DNA of 64,000 nucleotides, taken from assembly GCF_000426625.1 (NCBI RefSeq), contig NZ_KE384548.1, positions 806,001 through 870,000 of the forward strand. Direction: 5' to 3'. Below, piece after piece: positions 24,837-33,600 of this stretch (position 1 is its first letter; every line of letters starts with the position of its first letter). Source of the DNA: Psychrilyobacter atlanticus DSM 19335 (lineage in GTDB: Bacteria > Fusobacteriota > Fusobacteriia > Fusobacteriales > Fusobacteriaceae). The notes beneath the pieces were generated by a model. It saw only the letters and a program-made list of their open reading frames with translations. It ran no database searches and was not told where the DNA came from. A program made the translations under genes and the position numbers.

Positions 24837-26620
24837 TGAGTGGTAAGAAAAAAGTAAGAAAGTTATTAAAAGAATGCCTGGAACTGTTAAAGCCACCACT
24901 TAAATTAAGTATCAGTGAATGGGCAGATGCAAATAGGATCTTATCTTCTGAAGGTTCTAAAGAAATTGGAGCCTGGGAAACTAAGAGAACTCCATACATG
25001 ATAGAGATCTATGAAAGACTAGAATCTGGAGAAGTTAGAGAAGTAATACTTATGATGGCTTCGCAACTCGCGAAATCAGAATTTATTAATAATATCTTCG
25101 GAAAATATGCACATCTAGATCCTTGTCCAATGCTCTTGGTACAGCCGACAGATACCATGGCAATAGCATATTCCAAGGAGCGGATAGCTCCAATGATAAG
25201 AGATACTTATGTTTTAAAAACTAGGATTAAAGATGCTAATTCAAAAAACTCAGGGAATACAGTTTCACACAAGATGTTTCCGGGAGGATATCTTGCTTTT
25301 ATAGGATCTAATTCACCAAGTAAGTTAGCAGCCAGGCCAATCAAATTAATTTTCTTTGATGAAGTAGATCGGTATCCGGAGTCTTCAGGTAGAGAAGGGG
25401 ATGTAATATCTCTTGGGAGAAAGAGACTGACAACCTATGGTGATGAAAGTAAATGTATTATAACTGGAACACCTACCGTAAAGAATAAAAGTGCCATAGA
25501 AAAAGAATTTGCAAACGGATCACAAGCAGTATGGAAGTTACCTTGTCCCCACTGCGGAGAGTACCAGGTATTAGATTTTAAAAATTTAAAGTGGATTGAT
25601 GATGATCACGAAACAGTAGAGATGGTTTGTAATGAATGTGGAGCTTTATCACATGAAAAAGAGTGGAAAAAAGGAAATCAGTCTAAAGGGAAATGGATAC
25701 ATAAGTTTCCTGAAAAGAAAAAAAAGTTAAGCTATCACCTAAGTGCATTAGCTAGTCCATGGAGAACCTGGGAATCAATTGTTGAAGAATGGATAGAATC
25801 CCAGGGTGATATGGAGAAAATAAAAACTTTTAAAAATACTGTCCTAGCTGAAACATGGGAAGAACAGAACATCAAAACGATAGACTATATGACTCTATTT
25901 AAAAGAAGAGAAAGCTATAAAGCAGAAATACCTGAAGGAGTGCTACTACTAACTGCAGGAGTCGATGTGCAGCATAACAGAATAGAATTAGAACTTGTAG
26001 GATGGGGATTAGGTCGTGAAAGTTGGGGAATTACATACCAGGTGTTTTATGGAAACCCTTCAAAAGAAGAAGTTTGGAATGAACTGTATGAGTTTTTAAA
26101 ATCAGATTTCTACTTTGAAGATGGAACTCCATTAAAGATCTTTACAACTTGTATCGATACTGGTTACAACACACAAAATGTATATAACTTTGTATCTGAT
26201 AAAGAGGATGAAAGGATCTTTGGAATTAAGGGGCAGGGTGGAATAGTACCAATAAATAACGGATTTAGAAAAACTAAGAATAATGAAATTAACCTTTATT
26301 CTGTAGGAGTCAATGCACTAAAAGATTCAACTATGAGTAAATTGAGGATAAAAAAGAAAGGAAAAGGATATTGTCATTTTCCTAAAAGCCCAACAAGAAA
26401 CTACACAGAAGAATATTTTATGAGTTTAACTGCCGAAGTGAGAGATCCTAGTAGCAATAAATGGATAAAAATCAGAGAAAGAAATGAAGGTTTAGACCTT
26501 AGAAACTACTCTGAAGCAGCATTGGAAATATATGACTATGATATGAAAATTTTAGCAGCATTATCTAAAGAAGATTTAAGTTTATTATCTAAAGTTGGAT
26601 ATCTAGAAAGGGAGGAGTAA
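24836..26620 (+). CDS. Terminase large subunit, lambda GpA family
   Basis: 594 aa ATP-driven packaging motor and nuclease. The Walker A-like region is MMASQLAKSE (73-82); Walker B is LIFFDEVDR (171-179); GRKRLTTYGDESKCIITGTP is the coupling segment. A zinc finger is formed by Cys237, Cys240, Cys265 and Cys268 (CPHC, CNEC). The nuclease domain begins at TAGVDVQHNRIELELVGW (Asp377). The length is close to lambda gpA (641). One-base overlaps join it to both neighbours. Confidence 0.93.
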   Translation: MSGKKKVRKLLKECLELLKPPLKLSISEWADANRILSSEGSKEIGAWETKRTPYMIEIYERLESGEVREVILMMASQLAKSEFINNIFGKYAHLDPCPMLLVQPTDTMAIAYSKERIAPMIRDTYVLKTRIKDANSKNSGNTVSHKMFPGGYLAFIGSNSPSKLAARPIKLIFFDEVDRYPESSGREGDVISLGRKRLTTYGDESKCIITGTPTVKNKSAIEKEFANGSQAVWKLPCPHCGEYQVLDFKNLKWIDDDHETVEMVCNECGALSHEKEWKKGNQSKGKWIHKFPEKKKKLSYHLSALASPWRTWESIVEEWIESQGDMEKIKTFKNTVLAETWEEQNIKTIDYMTLFKRRESYKAEIPEGVLLLTAGVDVQHNRIELELVGWGLGRESWGITYQVFYGNPSKEEVWNELYEFLKSDFYFEDGTPLKIFTTCIDTGYNTQNVYNFVSDKEDERIFGIKGQGGIVPINNGFRKTKNNEINLYSVGVNALKDSTMSKLRIKKKGKGYCHFPKSPTRNYTEEYFMSLTAEVRDPSSNKWIKIRERNEGLDLRNYSEAALEIYDYDMKILAALSKEDLSLLSKVGYLEREE

Positions 26621-26856
26621 TGAGTGTAACAGGAATAACCTTGGAGATGTGCCAGGAAAAATTAAAGATGTATTTAAAAGCTGAAGAAAAAGTCTTACTA
26701 GGCCAGGCATATAACATCGATGGAAAAGAAGTTACTAGAGCAGATCTAGGAAGAATTTTAAAAGGAATTGAACTGTGGGAAGAAAGATGTAGAAAATATG
26801 GAAATCCCAATGATGTGGGAATGATAATAGAAAATATAATACCAGGAAGACATTAG
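26620..26856 (+). CDS. Small head-joining protein (DUF6148, gpW-like position)
   Basis: 78 aa. GITLEMCQEKLKMYLKAEE then GQAYNIDGKEVTRADLGRIL and IELWEERCRKYG is the DUF6148 pattern. In lambda-type head operons this slot holds gpW, which closes the filled head before tail joining. ATG overlaps the terminase stop by one base. Confidence 0.75.
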   Translation: MSVTGITLEMCQEKLKMYLKAEEKVLLGQAYNIDGKEVTRADLGRILKGIELWEERCRKYGNPNDVGMIIENIIPGRH

Positions 26857-26881
26857 GAGGATAAATATAGAATTAATAAAA

Positions 26882-27565
26882 GTGGATAAAAATATAACAA
26901 TAACAAGTAATATGATCGCAGAATTGACAGGGAAAGAACATAAAAATGTAATGAGAGATATACAAACAATTATTGAAAATATTGGTACTAAAGAGGTGAG
27001 CTCAGATTTGAGCCCATCTAATTATATTGATAAATTAAACCGAACAAAGCGAAACTATACTTTATCTAAAGATGGTTTAATGTTGGTTATTACAAAATAT
27101 TCAGATATCCATAGAATGAAATTAATAAAGTATGCTAGATCTCTAGAAGCACAACCAAAAGAGTTATCAGTTGTAGAAATACTAGAGCAGTCAACTAAGA
27201 TGCTAAAGCAATTAAACAATAAAAATATAGTTTTAGAAAATAAAATTGAAAAAGATAAACCTCGGGTATCTTTTGCAGAAACTATTGAAAAATCTAGTGA
27301 GTGTATCTTGATCAGAGAGTATTCTAAGATCCTAGCTAACGAAGGAATCAAGTTAGGAGAACGAAAGCTATATGCTTGGTTAAGAAATAAAGGATACATT
27401 CAAAAAAATAGTACTGAGCCAACTCAAAGAGCTGTTGAGCAAGGGTTATTTAAAGTATCCGAAAGAATTGTTAAAACAGTTAAAGGAGAGATCCTAAGTC
27501 AAACAACTAAATTGACAGGTAAAGGCCAAATATTCTTCATAGAAAAACTAAAAATTAGTTCTTAG
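26882..27565 (+). CDS. Phage antirepressor (Rha-type N-domain, KilAC C-domain)
   Basis: 227 aa from GTG. ITITSNMIAELTGKEHKNVMRDI and NRTKRNYTLSKDGLMLV form a Rha/Ant-type domain. LIREYSKILANEGIKLGERK and YAWLRNKGYIQ form a KilAC DNA-binding domain. Such proteins counter repressors. The site is odd: it sits inside the head operon between the joining protein and the portal. GGAGG ends 21 bases before GTG but only six bases before an in-frame ATA at 26867, so the real start may be ATA, adding five residues. Confidence 0.85.
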   Translation: MDKNITITSNMIAELTGKEHKNVMRDIQTIIENIGTKEVSSDLSPSNYIDKLNRTKRNYTLSKDGLMLVITKYSDIHRMKLIKYARSLEAQPKELSVVEILEQSTKMLKQLNNKNIVLENKIEKDKPRVSFAETIEKSSECILIREYSKILANEGIKLGERKLYAWLRNKGYIQKNSTEPTQRAVEQGLFKVSERIVKTVKGEILSQTTKLTGKGQIFFIEKLKISS

Positions 27566-27574
27566 GAGGTAAGA

Positions 27575-29098
27575 ATGGAACTATCATTAAAAAAAATGTT
27601 CCCTGGATTAGCAGCTAGGAGAATAAGAGCAGAGACAAAGCTTTATCATGCTGAGAAAAGCTATGAAAATATAGTCCAATATCATAACCATGGAGCAGGA
27701 ACTCAAAATGCTATGGATTATGACGATGAAATAAATAGTGCTGATGTGGATATTGGAGAATCGAAAGATACCCTTGTGGCTAGATCCAGAGATGAATTCA
27801 TGGGAAACGCCATAGCAAATGGAGCTATAAAAAGAATTAGATCTAATGTTGTAGGTGTTGGAATAAAGCTTAAAGCATCTATAGACAATAGTATCCTAAA
27901 CCTCGAGCAAGAAAAGAAAGAGGAGATAGAAAAAAACATAGAGAACCTATGGAGAATGTGGGCAGGATCAACTGAATGTGATTGGGGAAGACAATCTAAA
28001 TTAAGTCATATTCAATCACTAGCTATCTTAACATCTCTAATTGATGGAGAATGTTTTGCAGCGCTATCATTTAAACTTCATCCGGGTGAGTTATTTGGTT
28101 TGAAAGTAAGGCTATTAGATCCTGCTAGTTGTATTAATCCTTCAGACGCTGGAGAAAAAGATATTAAAAACGGTGTAGAAAAGGATAAAAACGGGATAAT
28201 AACTGCTTATCACTTTAAAAAGAATAAAGATGGATCTGAAACTACTAAGATTCAAGTTCATGGGAGTAAAACAGGAAGAAAAAATTTATTGGTTCTCATG
28301 GATAAAGAAAGAATAGGTCAGAGAAGAGGTATTCCCCTAATTGCTCCAGTTCTTGAGATCCTCCATCAAATGAGAAAGTTTACCCATGCGGAACTTATGG
28401 CAGCTACTATAAATTCATATTTTACAGCTTTCTTAGAAAATGAAACACAGGAAACTAAACAAAAAAGTCCTTTTAAAAGTAAAAATGGAAAAGATTTTAA
28501 GCTTAAAAGTGGAGCTTTTAACCACTTGGCTCCTGGACAAAAAATAGTATTTCCTGATTCTAACAGACCTAATTCAGGGTTTACTAAATTTATGGATACT
28601 ATGTGTGTTCATTTAGGCGCAGCTTTAGAATTAGCTCCTGAGCAATTACTTCTTAAGTTTTCTAATAACTATTCGGCTTCAAAAGGAGCCTTATTGGAGT
28701 CCTGGAAGATGTTAAAAACTAGAAGGCAGTGGTTTACAGATGATTTTATGCAGCCTATCTATGAGGAGTTTTTAGATTATTGTGTGGCCATGGACTATAT
28801 CGACCTTCCTGGATATGAAGACCCTTTTAAAAGAAGAGCATATCTTAAAACACAATGGTTTGGACAAGCTCAGGGGTCATTAGATCCGAAAAAAGAGGCT
28901 CAAGCTGCAGAAATTAGAATCAAAAATAATTTGAGTACAGGTGGAAGAGAAAGTATGGAGCTCAATGGTAGTGATATTGATGATAATATCGAGCAACGTG
29001 GAAGAGAAGTAAAGAAAATAAAAAAATATGGATTAGCAAATAAGGGAGAACCTAAAAAAGAAAAAACTAAAGAAGGTGAGGAAGATGAGCTTACTTAA
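27575..29098 (+). CDS. Portal protein, lambda family
   Basis: 507 aa forming the dodecameric vertex ring through which DNA passes. Family landmarks are SRDEFMGNAIANGAIKRI, NVVGVGIKLKA, an LTSLIDGECFAAL segment, and GQRRGIPLIAPVLEIL-type sequence before MRKFTHAELMAAT. Near the end, LAPEQLLLKFSNNYSASKGA is typical of lambda gpB relatives. AGGAGGTAAGA precedes ATG. The last 14 bases overlap the protease gene. Confidence 0.92.
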   Translation: MELSLKKMFPGLAARRIRAETKLYHAEKSYENIVQYHNHGAGTQNAMDYDDEINSADVDIGESKDTLVARSRDEFMGNAIANGAIKRIRSNVVGVGIKLKASIDNSILNLEQEKKEEIEKNIENLWRMWAGSTECDWGRQSKLSHIQSLAILTSLIDGECFAALSFKLHPGELFGLKVRLLDPASCINPSDAGEKDIKNGVEKDKNGIITAYHFKKNKDGSETTKIQVHGSKTGRKNLLVLMDKERIGQRRGIPLIAPVLEILHQMRKFTHAELMAATINSYFTAFLENETQETKQKSPFKSKNGKDFKLKSGAFNHLAPGQKIVFPDSNRPNSGFTKFMDTMCVHLGAALELAPEQLLLKFSNNYSASKGALLESWKMLKTRRQWFTDDFMQPIYEEFLDYCVAMDYIDLPGYEDPFKRRAYLKTQWFGQAQGSLDPKKEAQAAEIRIKNNLSTGGRESMELNGSDIDDNIEQRGREVKKIKKYGLANKGEPKKEKTKEGEEDELT

Positions 29099-30209
29099 TG
29101 CGGTAATGATAAGCAAAAAGAAAGCAGAAATAAGGATCTATGGTGTCATAGGTGAGGGTTGGTTTGCCGACGCTACTCCTAAGAGCGTCAATGAAGAATT
29201 AGATACATTAGGAGATATCAGTGAGATAGATGTAAGGATCAATTCTCGAGGTGGAGGAGTATTTGCAGGGTGTGCTATATATAACAGTTTGAAAAGGCAT
29301 CCAGCTAAAGTAAATATATTTATCGATGGTATTTGTGCCTCTATTGCCACTGTAGTAGCCATGGCAGGGGACACGATACATATGAGTAAGGTTTCTATGA
29401 TGATGATCCACAACCCATATTATGGGGCGACTGGTGGAGAAGCTAAAGAACTTAGAAAACAAGCTGATGACCTGGATCAATTTAGAGAAGTATCCATAGA
29501 AGCCTATCTAAGCAAAGTTAACATAACTCGTGATGATCTTATAGAGAAAATGGATGCAACTACCTGGATGACCGCTAAGACAGCTTTAGCCCATGGTTTT
29601 GTAACTAACATAGAGAATGAAAGTAAAGCTCAAATGAGTTTTCAGAATAATATGCTTATGTGCGGTAGTGAAGAAATTTTAAATGTATCAGAATTTAAAA
29701 ATCTAGATGAATTTTTAGAAAAAGAAAATATTAAAAATAGTATGAAAAAAATAGAAGATCCAATAAACAAGAATTTAGAAGATAAAAAAGGAGCTGATAA
29801 AATGAATTTAGAGCAATTAATGCAAGAACATCCGGAACTATATAAACAAATAGTTCAAGTAGGAGTTAGCCAGGAAAGAATAAGAATTCAAAACCTAGAA
29901 ACAATAGAACAAAGAGCAGGAAGGCCATTGGATTGTATCCAAAAAGCCAAGTTTGAAACTCCAATAGAAGCTACTAATCAGGAGTTAATTAATGATGTTC
30001 TTCAAGAGATGGCAACTCAGCCTAAAAATACTGAAGTCCCACCTAAAGTTGAGAATAAAATGGAGATCTTACTAAACAAAATCGATGATGCAAAAACCGG
30101 AGGAGTCCAAGAACAAATATTAGATGGAATGACTCCAGAAGAGATGAAGATAAAGCAGGAAGAGGAAGAGATAGATGACATAGTAGCGTTAGCAAATGGA
30201 ATCGAATAA
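29085..30209 (+). CDS. Capsid maturation protease (S14/ClpP type) fused to scaffold
   Basis: 374 aa. A ClpP-like fold covers about 12-195, with SRGGGVFAGCAIYNSL, nucleophile Ser86 (GICASIATV) and His109 (MMMIHNP). The protease processes the procapsid. The C-terminal third, after about residue 239, is a helical scaffold. ATG 29085 is preferred to a GTG nine bases upstream because GGTGAGG lies before it. As in lambda C/Nu3, the scaffold part has its own internal start. Confidence 0.9.
   Translation: MSLLNAVMISKKKAEIRIYGVIGEGWFADATPKSVNEELDTLGDISEIDVRINSRGGGVFAGCAIYNSLKRHPAKVNIFIDGICASIATVVAMAGDTIHMSKVSMMMIHNPYYGATGGEAKELRKQADDLDQFREVSIEAYLSKVNITRDDLIEKMDATTWMTAKTALAHGFVTNIENESKAQMSFQNNMLMCGSEEILNVSEFKNLDEFLEKENIKNSMKKIEDPINKNLEDKKGADKMNLEQLMQEHPELYKQIVQVGVSQERIRIQNLETIEQRAGRPLDCIQKAKFETPIEATNQELINDVLQEMATQPKNTEVPPKVENKMEILLNKIDDAKTGGVQEQILDGMTPEEMKIKQEEEEIDDIVALANGIE
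29802..30209 (+). CDS. Nested scaffold protein (Nu3-like), in-frame internal start
   Basis: AAAGGAG (29787-29793) lies eight bases before an in-frame ATG inside the protease gene. The product is 135 aa, starting MNLEQLMQEHPELYKQIVQ, highly charged and helical, with MTPEEMKIKQEEEEIDDI near the end. Lambda Nu3 is made in just this way from within C. No other scaffold gene is present in the operon. Confidence 0.75.
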   Translation: MNLEQLMQEHPELYKQIVQVGVSQERIRIQNLETIEQRAGRPLDCIQKAKFETPIEATNQELINDVLQEMATQPKNTEVPPKVENKMEILLNKIDDAKTGGVQEQILDGMTPEEMKIKQEEEEIDDIVALANGIE

Positions 30210-30224
30210 GGAGAGTGATTTTAA

Positions 30225-30548
30225 ATGGGTAAAGAAACAATAACACCTGAAAACCTGAAAGCCGGAGGAGTAGTTCCCTATCTAGTAGAACCTATGGGAT
30301 TTATTGCAGGGACTTATACTAGAGGGATGCTCTTAGAGTTAGATCCTGCCACTTTAAAACTATCAAAGTGTACAAATGAAACTAAATTCTTTGGAGTATT
30401 GAGTGAAGATGTAGTGGTAGCAACAACAGAAACAGCAATGGTTTACGTCAGCGGGATGTTCTATAAAAATGGAGTTATCAAAGAAGATGCTACAGATATA
30501 GAAAAGATAAGAATACACGGTATTCCTAAAAATATCTATATGAGATAA
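30225..30548 (+). CDS. Head decoration protein (lambda gpD-like)
   Basis: 107 aa, beta-rich. LKAGGVVPYLVEPMGFIAGT and FGVLSEDVVVATTETAMVYV match the gpD fold, in which trimers stabilise the expanded capsid. It occupies the gpD position between scaffold and major capsid genes. GGAGAGTG precedes ATG. Confidence 0.8.
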   Translation: MGKETITPENLKAGGVVPYLVEPMGFIAGTYTRGMLLELDPATLKLSKCTNETKFFGVLSEDVVVATTETAMVYVSGMFYKNGVIKEDATDIEKIRIHGIPKNIYMR

Positions 30549-30579
30549 AAATTTAAATAAGAATAAGGAGTGATTTAGA

Positions 30580-31608
30580 ATGGCAGGACCATATGAGGCA
30601 AGAAAGATAACCGCAGCAATAGAAAGAGTAAAAAGACCAGTTAATTTCCTATGGAACATCTTAATTGGTAAAGAGATAGAGGAAGTAGTCCAGGAGATCG
30701 AGATCCACTCAAAAGACAATGGAAGAGTAAGAGCAGCATTTGTAGGGCCTTTATCTAATGGAATACTTATTGAAAGAGATGGATTTGCAGTTGAGAGATA
30801 TAAGCCGCCGTTTATCTCTTTAAAGATACCTGCGACTGCTGACTCAGCATATCATCAGCAATTTGGTGAAGGAATCTATGTTACTGGTAAAAAAGATCTG
30901 AATAAGATCTTAAAGAAACAGGTAGCAGAAGATTTAAAGACTTTAAAAACAATAGCCCATAGAACTAAGATCTGGGCATTATCTCAATTGATAATGACTG
31001 GAGTATTCCCTATGGGGAATGGAAAAGAAGGGATTAGATATGGAAATTTTGCATTAAAGGTATTAACAGGATCAGATAAGTTTGATGCGGTTGATTCAGA
31101 TATCATTGGATGGTTAAGTAATCAAAAACTTGAGGTCCAAAAGAACACAGGAAATGTTGTTGATACAGTAATTGTTACTCCAGATGTAGCCAGATCTATT
31201 ATCAACAATAAAGTTCTTATGGAAAAAATAAAAATTCTAAATAGTACTCTTATTGATCTTAATCCAAAAGAAAAAGAACCAGGTGTTTCATACATTGGGT
31301 ATATCCCAGAGATAGACACCAAGATCTATTCATACATGGATTGGGTAAAAGAATATGGTAAAGCTACTGAAGAGCCTATCTTGCCTGATGGAACACTTTT
31401 ATACTTTAAAGCTAAGAGTTTTAGAGTAAATTATGGAAGTTTCCCATTCAGAGAAAAAATCACTGATAGAGCAAAAATATTTGTTGGAAAAGAAGCAGTA
31501 AAAACTGTTCCTTCATCTGAAGGTAATACAGATCTATTAGAAATTAGATCTTCACCATTAATCATACCGGAAGATGCTCAAGGCTGGGTCGCAGCTAAAG
31601 TAATATAG
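30580..31608 (+). CDS. Major capsid protein E
   Basis: 342 aa, the length of lambda gpE. Family features are VKRPVNFLWNILIG near the start, FISLKIPATADSAYHQ, and the C-terminal region with LLYFKAKSFRVNYGSF and IRSSPLIIPEDAQGW. It forms the shell hexamers and pentamers. GGAGTGATTTAG precedes ATG. Confidence 0.92.
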   Translation: MAGPYEARKITAAIERVKRPVNFLWNILIGKEIEEVVQEIEIHSKDNGRVRAAFVGPLSNGILIERDGFAVERYKPPFISLKIPATADSAYHQQFGEGIYVTGKKDLNKILKKQVAEDLKTLKTIAHRTKIWALSQLIMTGVFPMGNGKEGIRYGNFALKVLTGSDKFDAVDSDIIGWLSNQKLEVQKNTGNVVDTVIVTPDVARSIINNKVLMEKIKILNSTLIDLNPKEKEPGVSYIGYIPEIDTKIYSYMDWVKEYGKATEEPILPDGTLLYFKAKSFRVNYGSFPFREKITDRAKIFVGKEAVKTVPSSEGNTDLLEIRSSPLIIPEDAQGWVAAKVI

Positions 31609-31618
31609 GGAGGTAACA

Positions 31619-31930
31619 ATGAAAAAATGTAAAGTTAAATTAACAGCCATTGAATATAAGGGAAAGACGTATAAGCCAGGGAAAGTAATCGAATTAGATG
31701 ATAAAGATGCAGCAGATCTTATTAAATCTGATTTTGTAGCTGAGATAAAACCTCACTTCCAGGAAGAGAAAACTCCTGAAGAGTTAGCCCAGGAAGAAAG
31801 AAGAAAAGAACTGGATGATCTAACTATTCCTGAATTAAAAGAGATGGCAGTGGATATGGAACTACAATTAGAAGTAACTAAAAAAGCTGAGATTATAGAA
31901 GTTATTATGGAAGCTGAAGATGAACTTTAA
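31619..31930 (+). CDS. Small head-completion protein with HeH/SAP-like C-terminus
   Basis: 103 aa. The N-terminus is a short beta region (KLTAIEYKGKTYKPGKVIEL). The C-terminal 35 residues (LDDLTIPELKEMAVDMELQL) form a helix-extended loop-helix like HeH/LEM/SAP domains. The position, directly after the capsid gene, is that of packaging protein gpFI. It overlaps the next gene by 11 bases. Confidence 0.6.
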   Translation: MKKCKVKLTAIEYKGKTYKPGKVIELDDKDAADLIKSDFVAEIKPHFQEEKTPEELAQEERRKELDDLTIPELKEMAVDMELQLEVTKKAEIIEVIMEAEDEL

Positions 31931-32237
31931 AGATATGATGGATGAAGATTTGGATCTCCTCTTTGACCCTGAAGAGATAGGAGAAAAGGTTATCTTTGAA
32001 GATAATGAAATCGTGGTGGTTAAATCTTCAGAAACCTTTAGGACAAAGTATAAAGGTAAAGCTGAAGAGATGGGGATCTATACCAATGGAGTCTGTGTAT
32101 CTATCAGGAAAACAGACTTTCCATCAGGTTTAGCACCTAATGACAGAGTAGAGATGGACAATGAATCCTATGAAATTCTAGATATAGAAGATCTGGGGAA
32201 CACATACCGGATAGATATAGCTACTAATTATAGATAA
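31920..32237 (+). CDS. Head-tail joining protein (lambda gpFII-like)
   Basis: 105 aa. After a helical start, the beta-rich GVCVSIRKTDFPSGLAPNDR and YEILDIEDLGNTYRIDI are the features of the gpFII neck family, which forms the tail-docking surface on the head. The start is inside the previous gene, implying coupling. Confidence 0.75.
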   Translation: MNFKDMMDEDLDLLFDPEEIGEKVIFEDNEIVVVKSSETFRTKYKGKAEEMGIYTNGVCVSIRKTDFPSGLAPNDRVEMDNESYEILDIEDLGNTYRIDIATNYR

Positions 32238-32259
32238 TTCCTACTGAAGGTGAAATTTT

Positions 32260-32811
32260 ATGATTGAGATCGATAGTAAATTAATGGATAAAATTAAAAA
32301 AGAACTGGAAGGCATAACAGATGGTATTGAAAGTGTAGTTTCAGGTGCTGCTAATAAGGCAGCCCTGGAAGCTAAAAGAGATATTGTGAGTCGTATTATT
32401 GATGAATTCTATATCGATAAGAAGCCCATAAATGCCAGTATCACAATAAAAAAAGCCAATGAAAGTAATACAGTAGCCCAGGTTAAAAACAACAGGAAAA
32501 AGGATACATTTACTCTTAAAAGATTTAAAGTAGATATCCCAAGTAATGGTCCCATCAAGGTAGCTCAAAGCAGAAGTGGTGGGATAAAAGAGTTAAAAAG
32601 AGGGTTTGTTAATGCTCCTAAGAATCAACCTGGAAACCTTCAGGTATTCAGAAGAGATGGAAAGAAAAGAAATCCAATTAGTTTACAAAGAGGATACTCT
32701 ACCGGTGGAATGTTAGAGACAAATAATGTAATCGAATTTATTGAGGATCTTATTCAAGAGAAACTAGAAAATAACTTAGGTACACAAGTAGAAAAATTCT
32801 TTGAAAAATAG
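32260..32811 (+). CDS. Minor tail / tail-completion protein (gpZ-like)
   Basis: 183 aa. Early helices GAANKAALEAKRDIVSRI, then IDKKPINASITIKKAN, basic central strands (GIKELKRGF) and a C-terminal helix LIQEKLENNLGTQVEKFF follow the lambda gpZ family. These proteins act where tail meets head. AAGGTGAAATTTT precedes ATG. Confidence 0.75.
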   Translation: MIEIDSKLMDKIKKELEGITDGIESVVSGAANKAALEAKRDIVSRIIDEFYIDKKPINASITIKKANESNTVAQVKNNRKKDTFTLKRFKVDIPSNGPIKVAQSRSGGIKELKRGFVNAPKNQPGNLQVFRRDGKKRNPISLQRGYSTGGMLETNNVIEFIEDLIQEKLENNLGTQVEKFFEK

Positions 32812-32820
32812 GAGAAACCT

Positions 32821-33300
32821 ATGTCAGTTAGAAACCTAGAGCAAGAGATAAAAAGAAGAATAACTGAAGCAGTAAAAGGTATTCAGTTGATAAATGATAA
32901 AGGTGAATTTGTCTTACCGCTAGTTGAAACAGGTGCATTGCCTAAATCAGCAGTAAGAGGTGAGCCATATATATTAATCCAAACTACCCATATTGAAGAT
33001 AAAGAACTAAGTGGTATCGCAGATATCAATATTTTGTATGGAACTATTGGATTAAGTAAAAAAGATGAAAATCAAGAGGATTTAGTTAAACAAACTCATG
33101 CTACCGGTCATTGGGATGTACTCTCAGTGATAGATAAAATCAGGGAGGATTTCTTCAAAGATACAAACTTTCAGTTTGGAATATTAAAGAGATCTATGAA
33201 GCATGAGGTATACGGAGAAATTAAATTCCCTCATTACCTAGGTGAAACTAAATGTACCTTTGAAATAGCAGTAACGCAGCCACAAGATGACTATCTGTAA
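32821..33300 (+). CDS. Putative tail terminator protein
   Basis: 159 aa. NLEQEIKRRITEAVKG and, later, YILIQTTHIEDKELSGIADI, IREDFFKDTNFQFGIL and KCTFEIAVTQPQDDY look like the alpha/beta fold of tail-end proteins. The slot between gpZ-like and sheath genes supports this. Precise family is not recognised. Confidence 0.55.
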   Translation: MSVRNLEQEIKRRITEAVKGIQLINDKGEFVLPLVETGALPKSAVRGEPYILIQTTHIEDKELSGIADINILYGTIGLSKKDENQEDLVKQTHATGHWDVLSVIDKIREDFFKDTNFQFGILKRSMKHEVYGEIKFPHYLGETKCTFEIAVTQPQDDYL

Positions 33301-33309
33301 GGAGGAATG

Positions 33310-33600
33310 ATGGCAGTAAAAAAAGTAACTAAAAAGAAAAAAATAGAAGAACCAAAAGAGATAAAAAAAGAAAGCACATTTTATATAGGTCCAAGAGTAC
33401 AAAGAGGGATTTTAGATAAAGGAACTATCTTTCGGGGAGATCTTCCTGAAGAAGTAAAAAAATTAAAAGAAAAATATCCATCTATAGCTTCTCTATTTGT
33501 TTCTGAAGATCAATATGTAGAATCATTAAATGAAATAGATCAACCAGGAACTATAACAAACATCCTTTTTAATAAAGCATTAGAGGAGGTAATGAAATAA
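33310..33600 (+). CDS. Hypothetical tail-region protein, 96 aa
   Basis: The lysine-rich start (AVKKVTKKKKIEEPKEIK) is followed by FYIGPRVQRGILDKGTIFRG, a short beta segment. The second ATG (33310) has better spacing from GGAGG than 33307. The stop overlaps the sheath start by one base. Proteins in this slot are small and unassigned in many myophages. Confidence 0.6.
   Translation: MAVKKVTKKKKIEEPKEIKKESTFYIGPRVQRGILDKGTIFRGDLPEEVKKLKEKYPSIASLFVSEDQYVESLNEIDQPGTITNILFNKALEEVMK

Noticed and set aside
27055-27399. 114-codon minus-strand frame within the antirepressor gene
   Set aside because: Shadow of a clear plus-strand gene with domains; no ribosome binding site.
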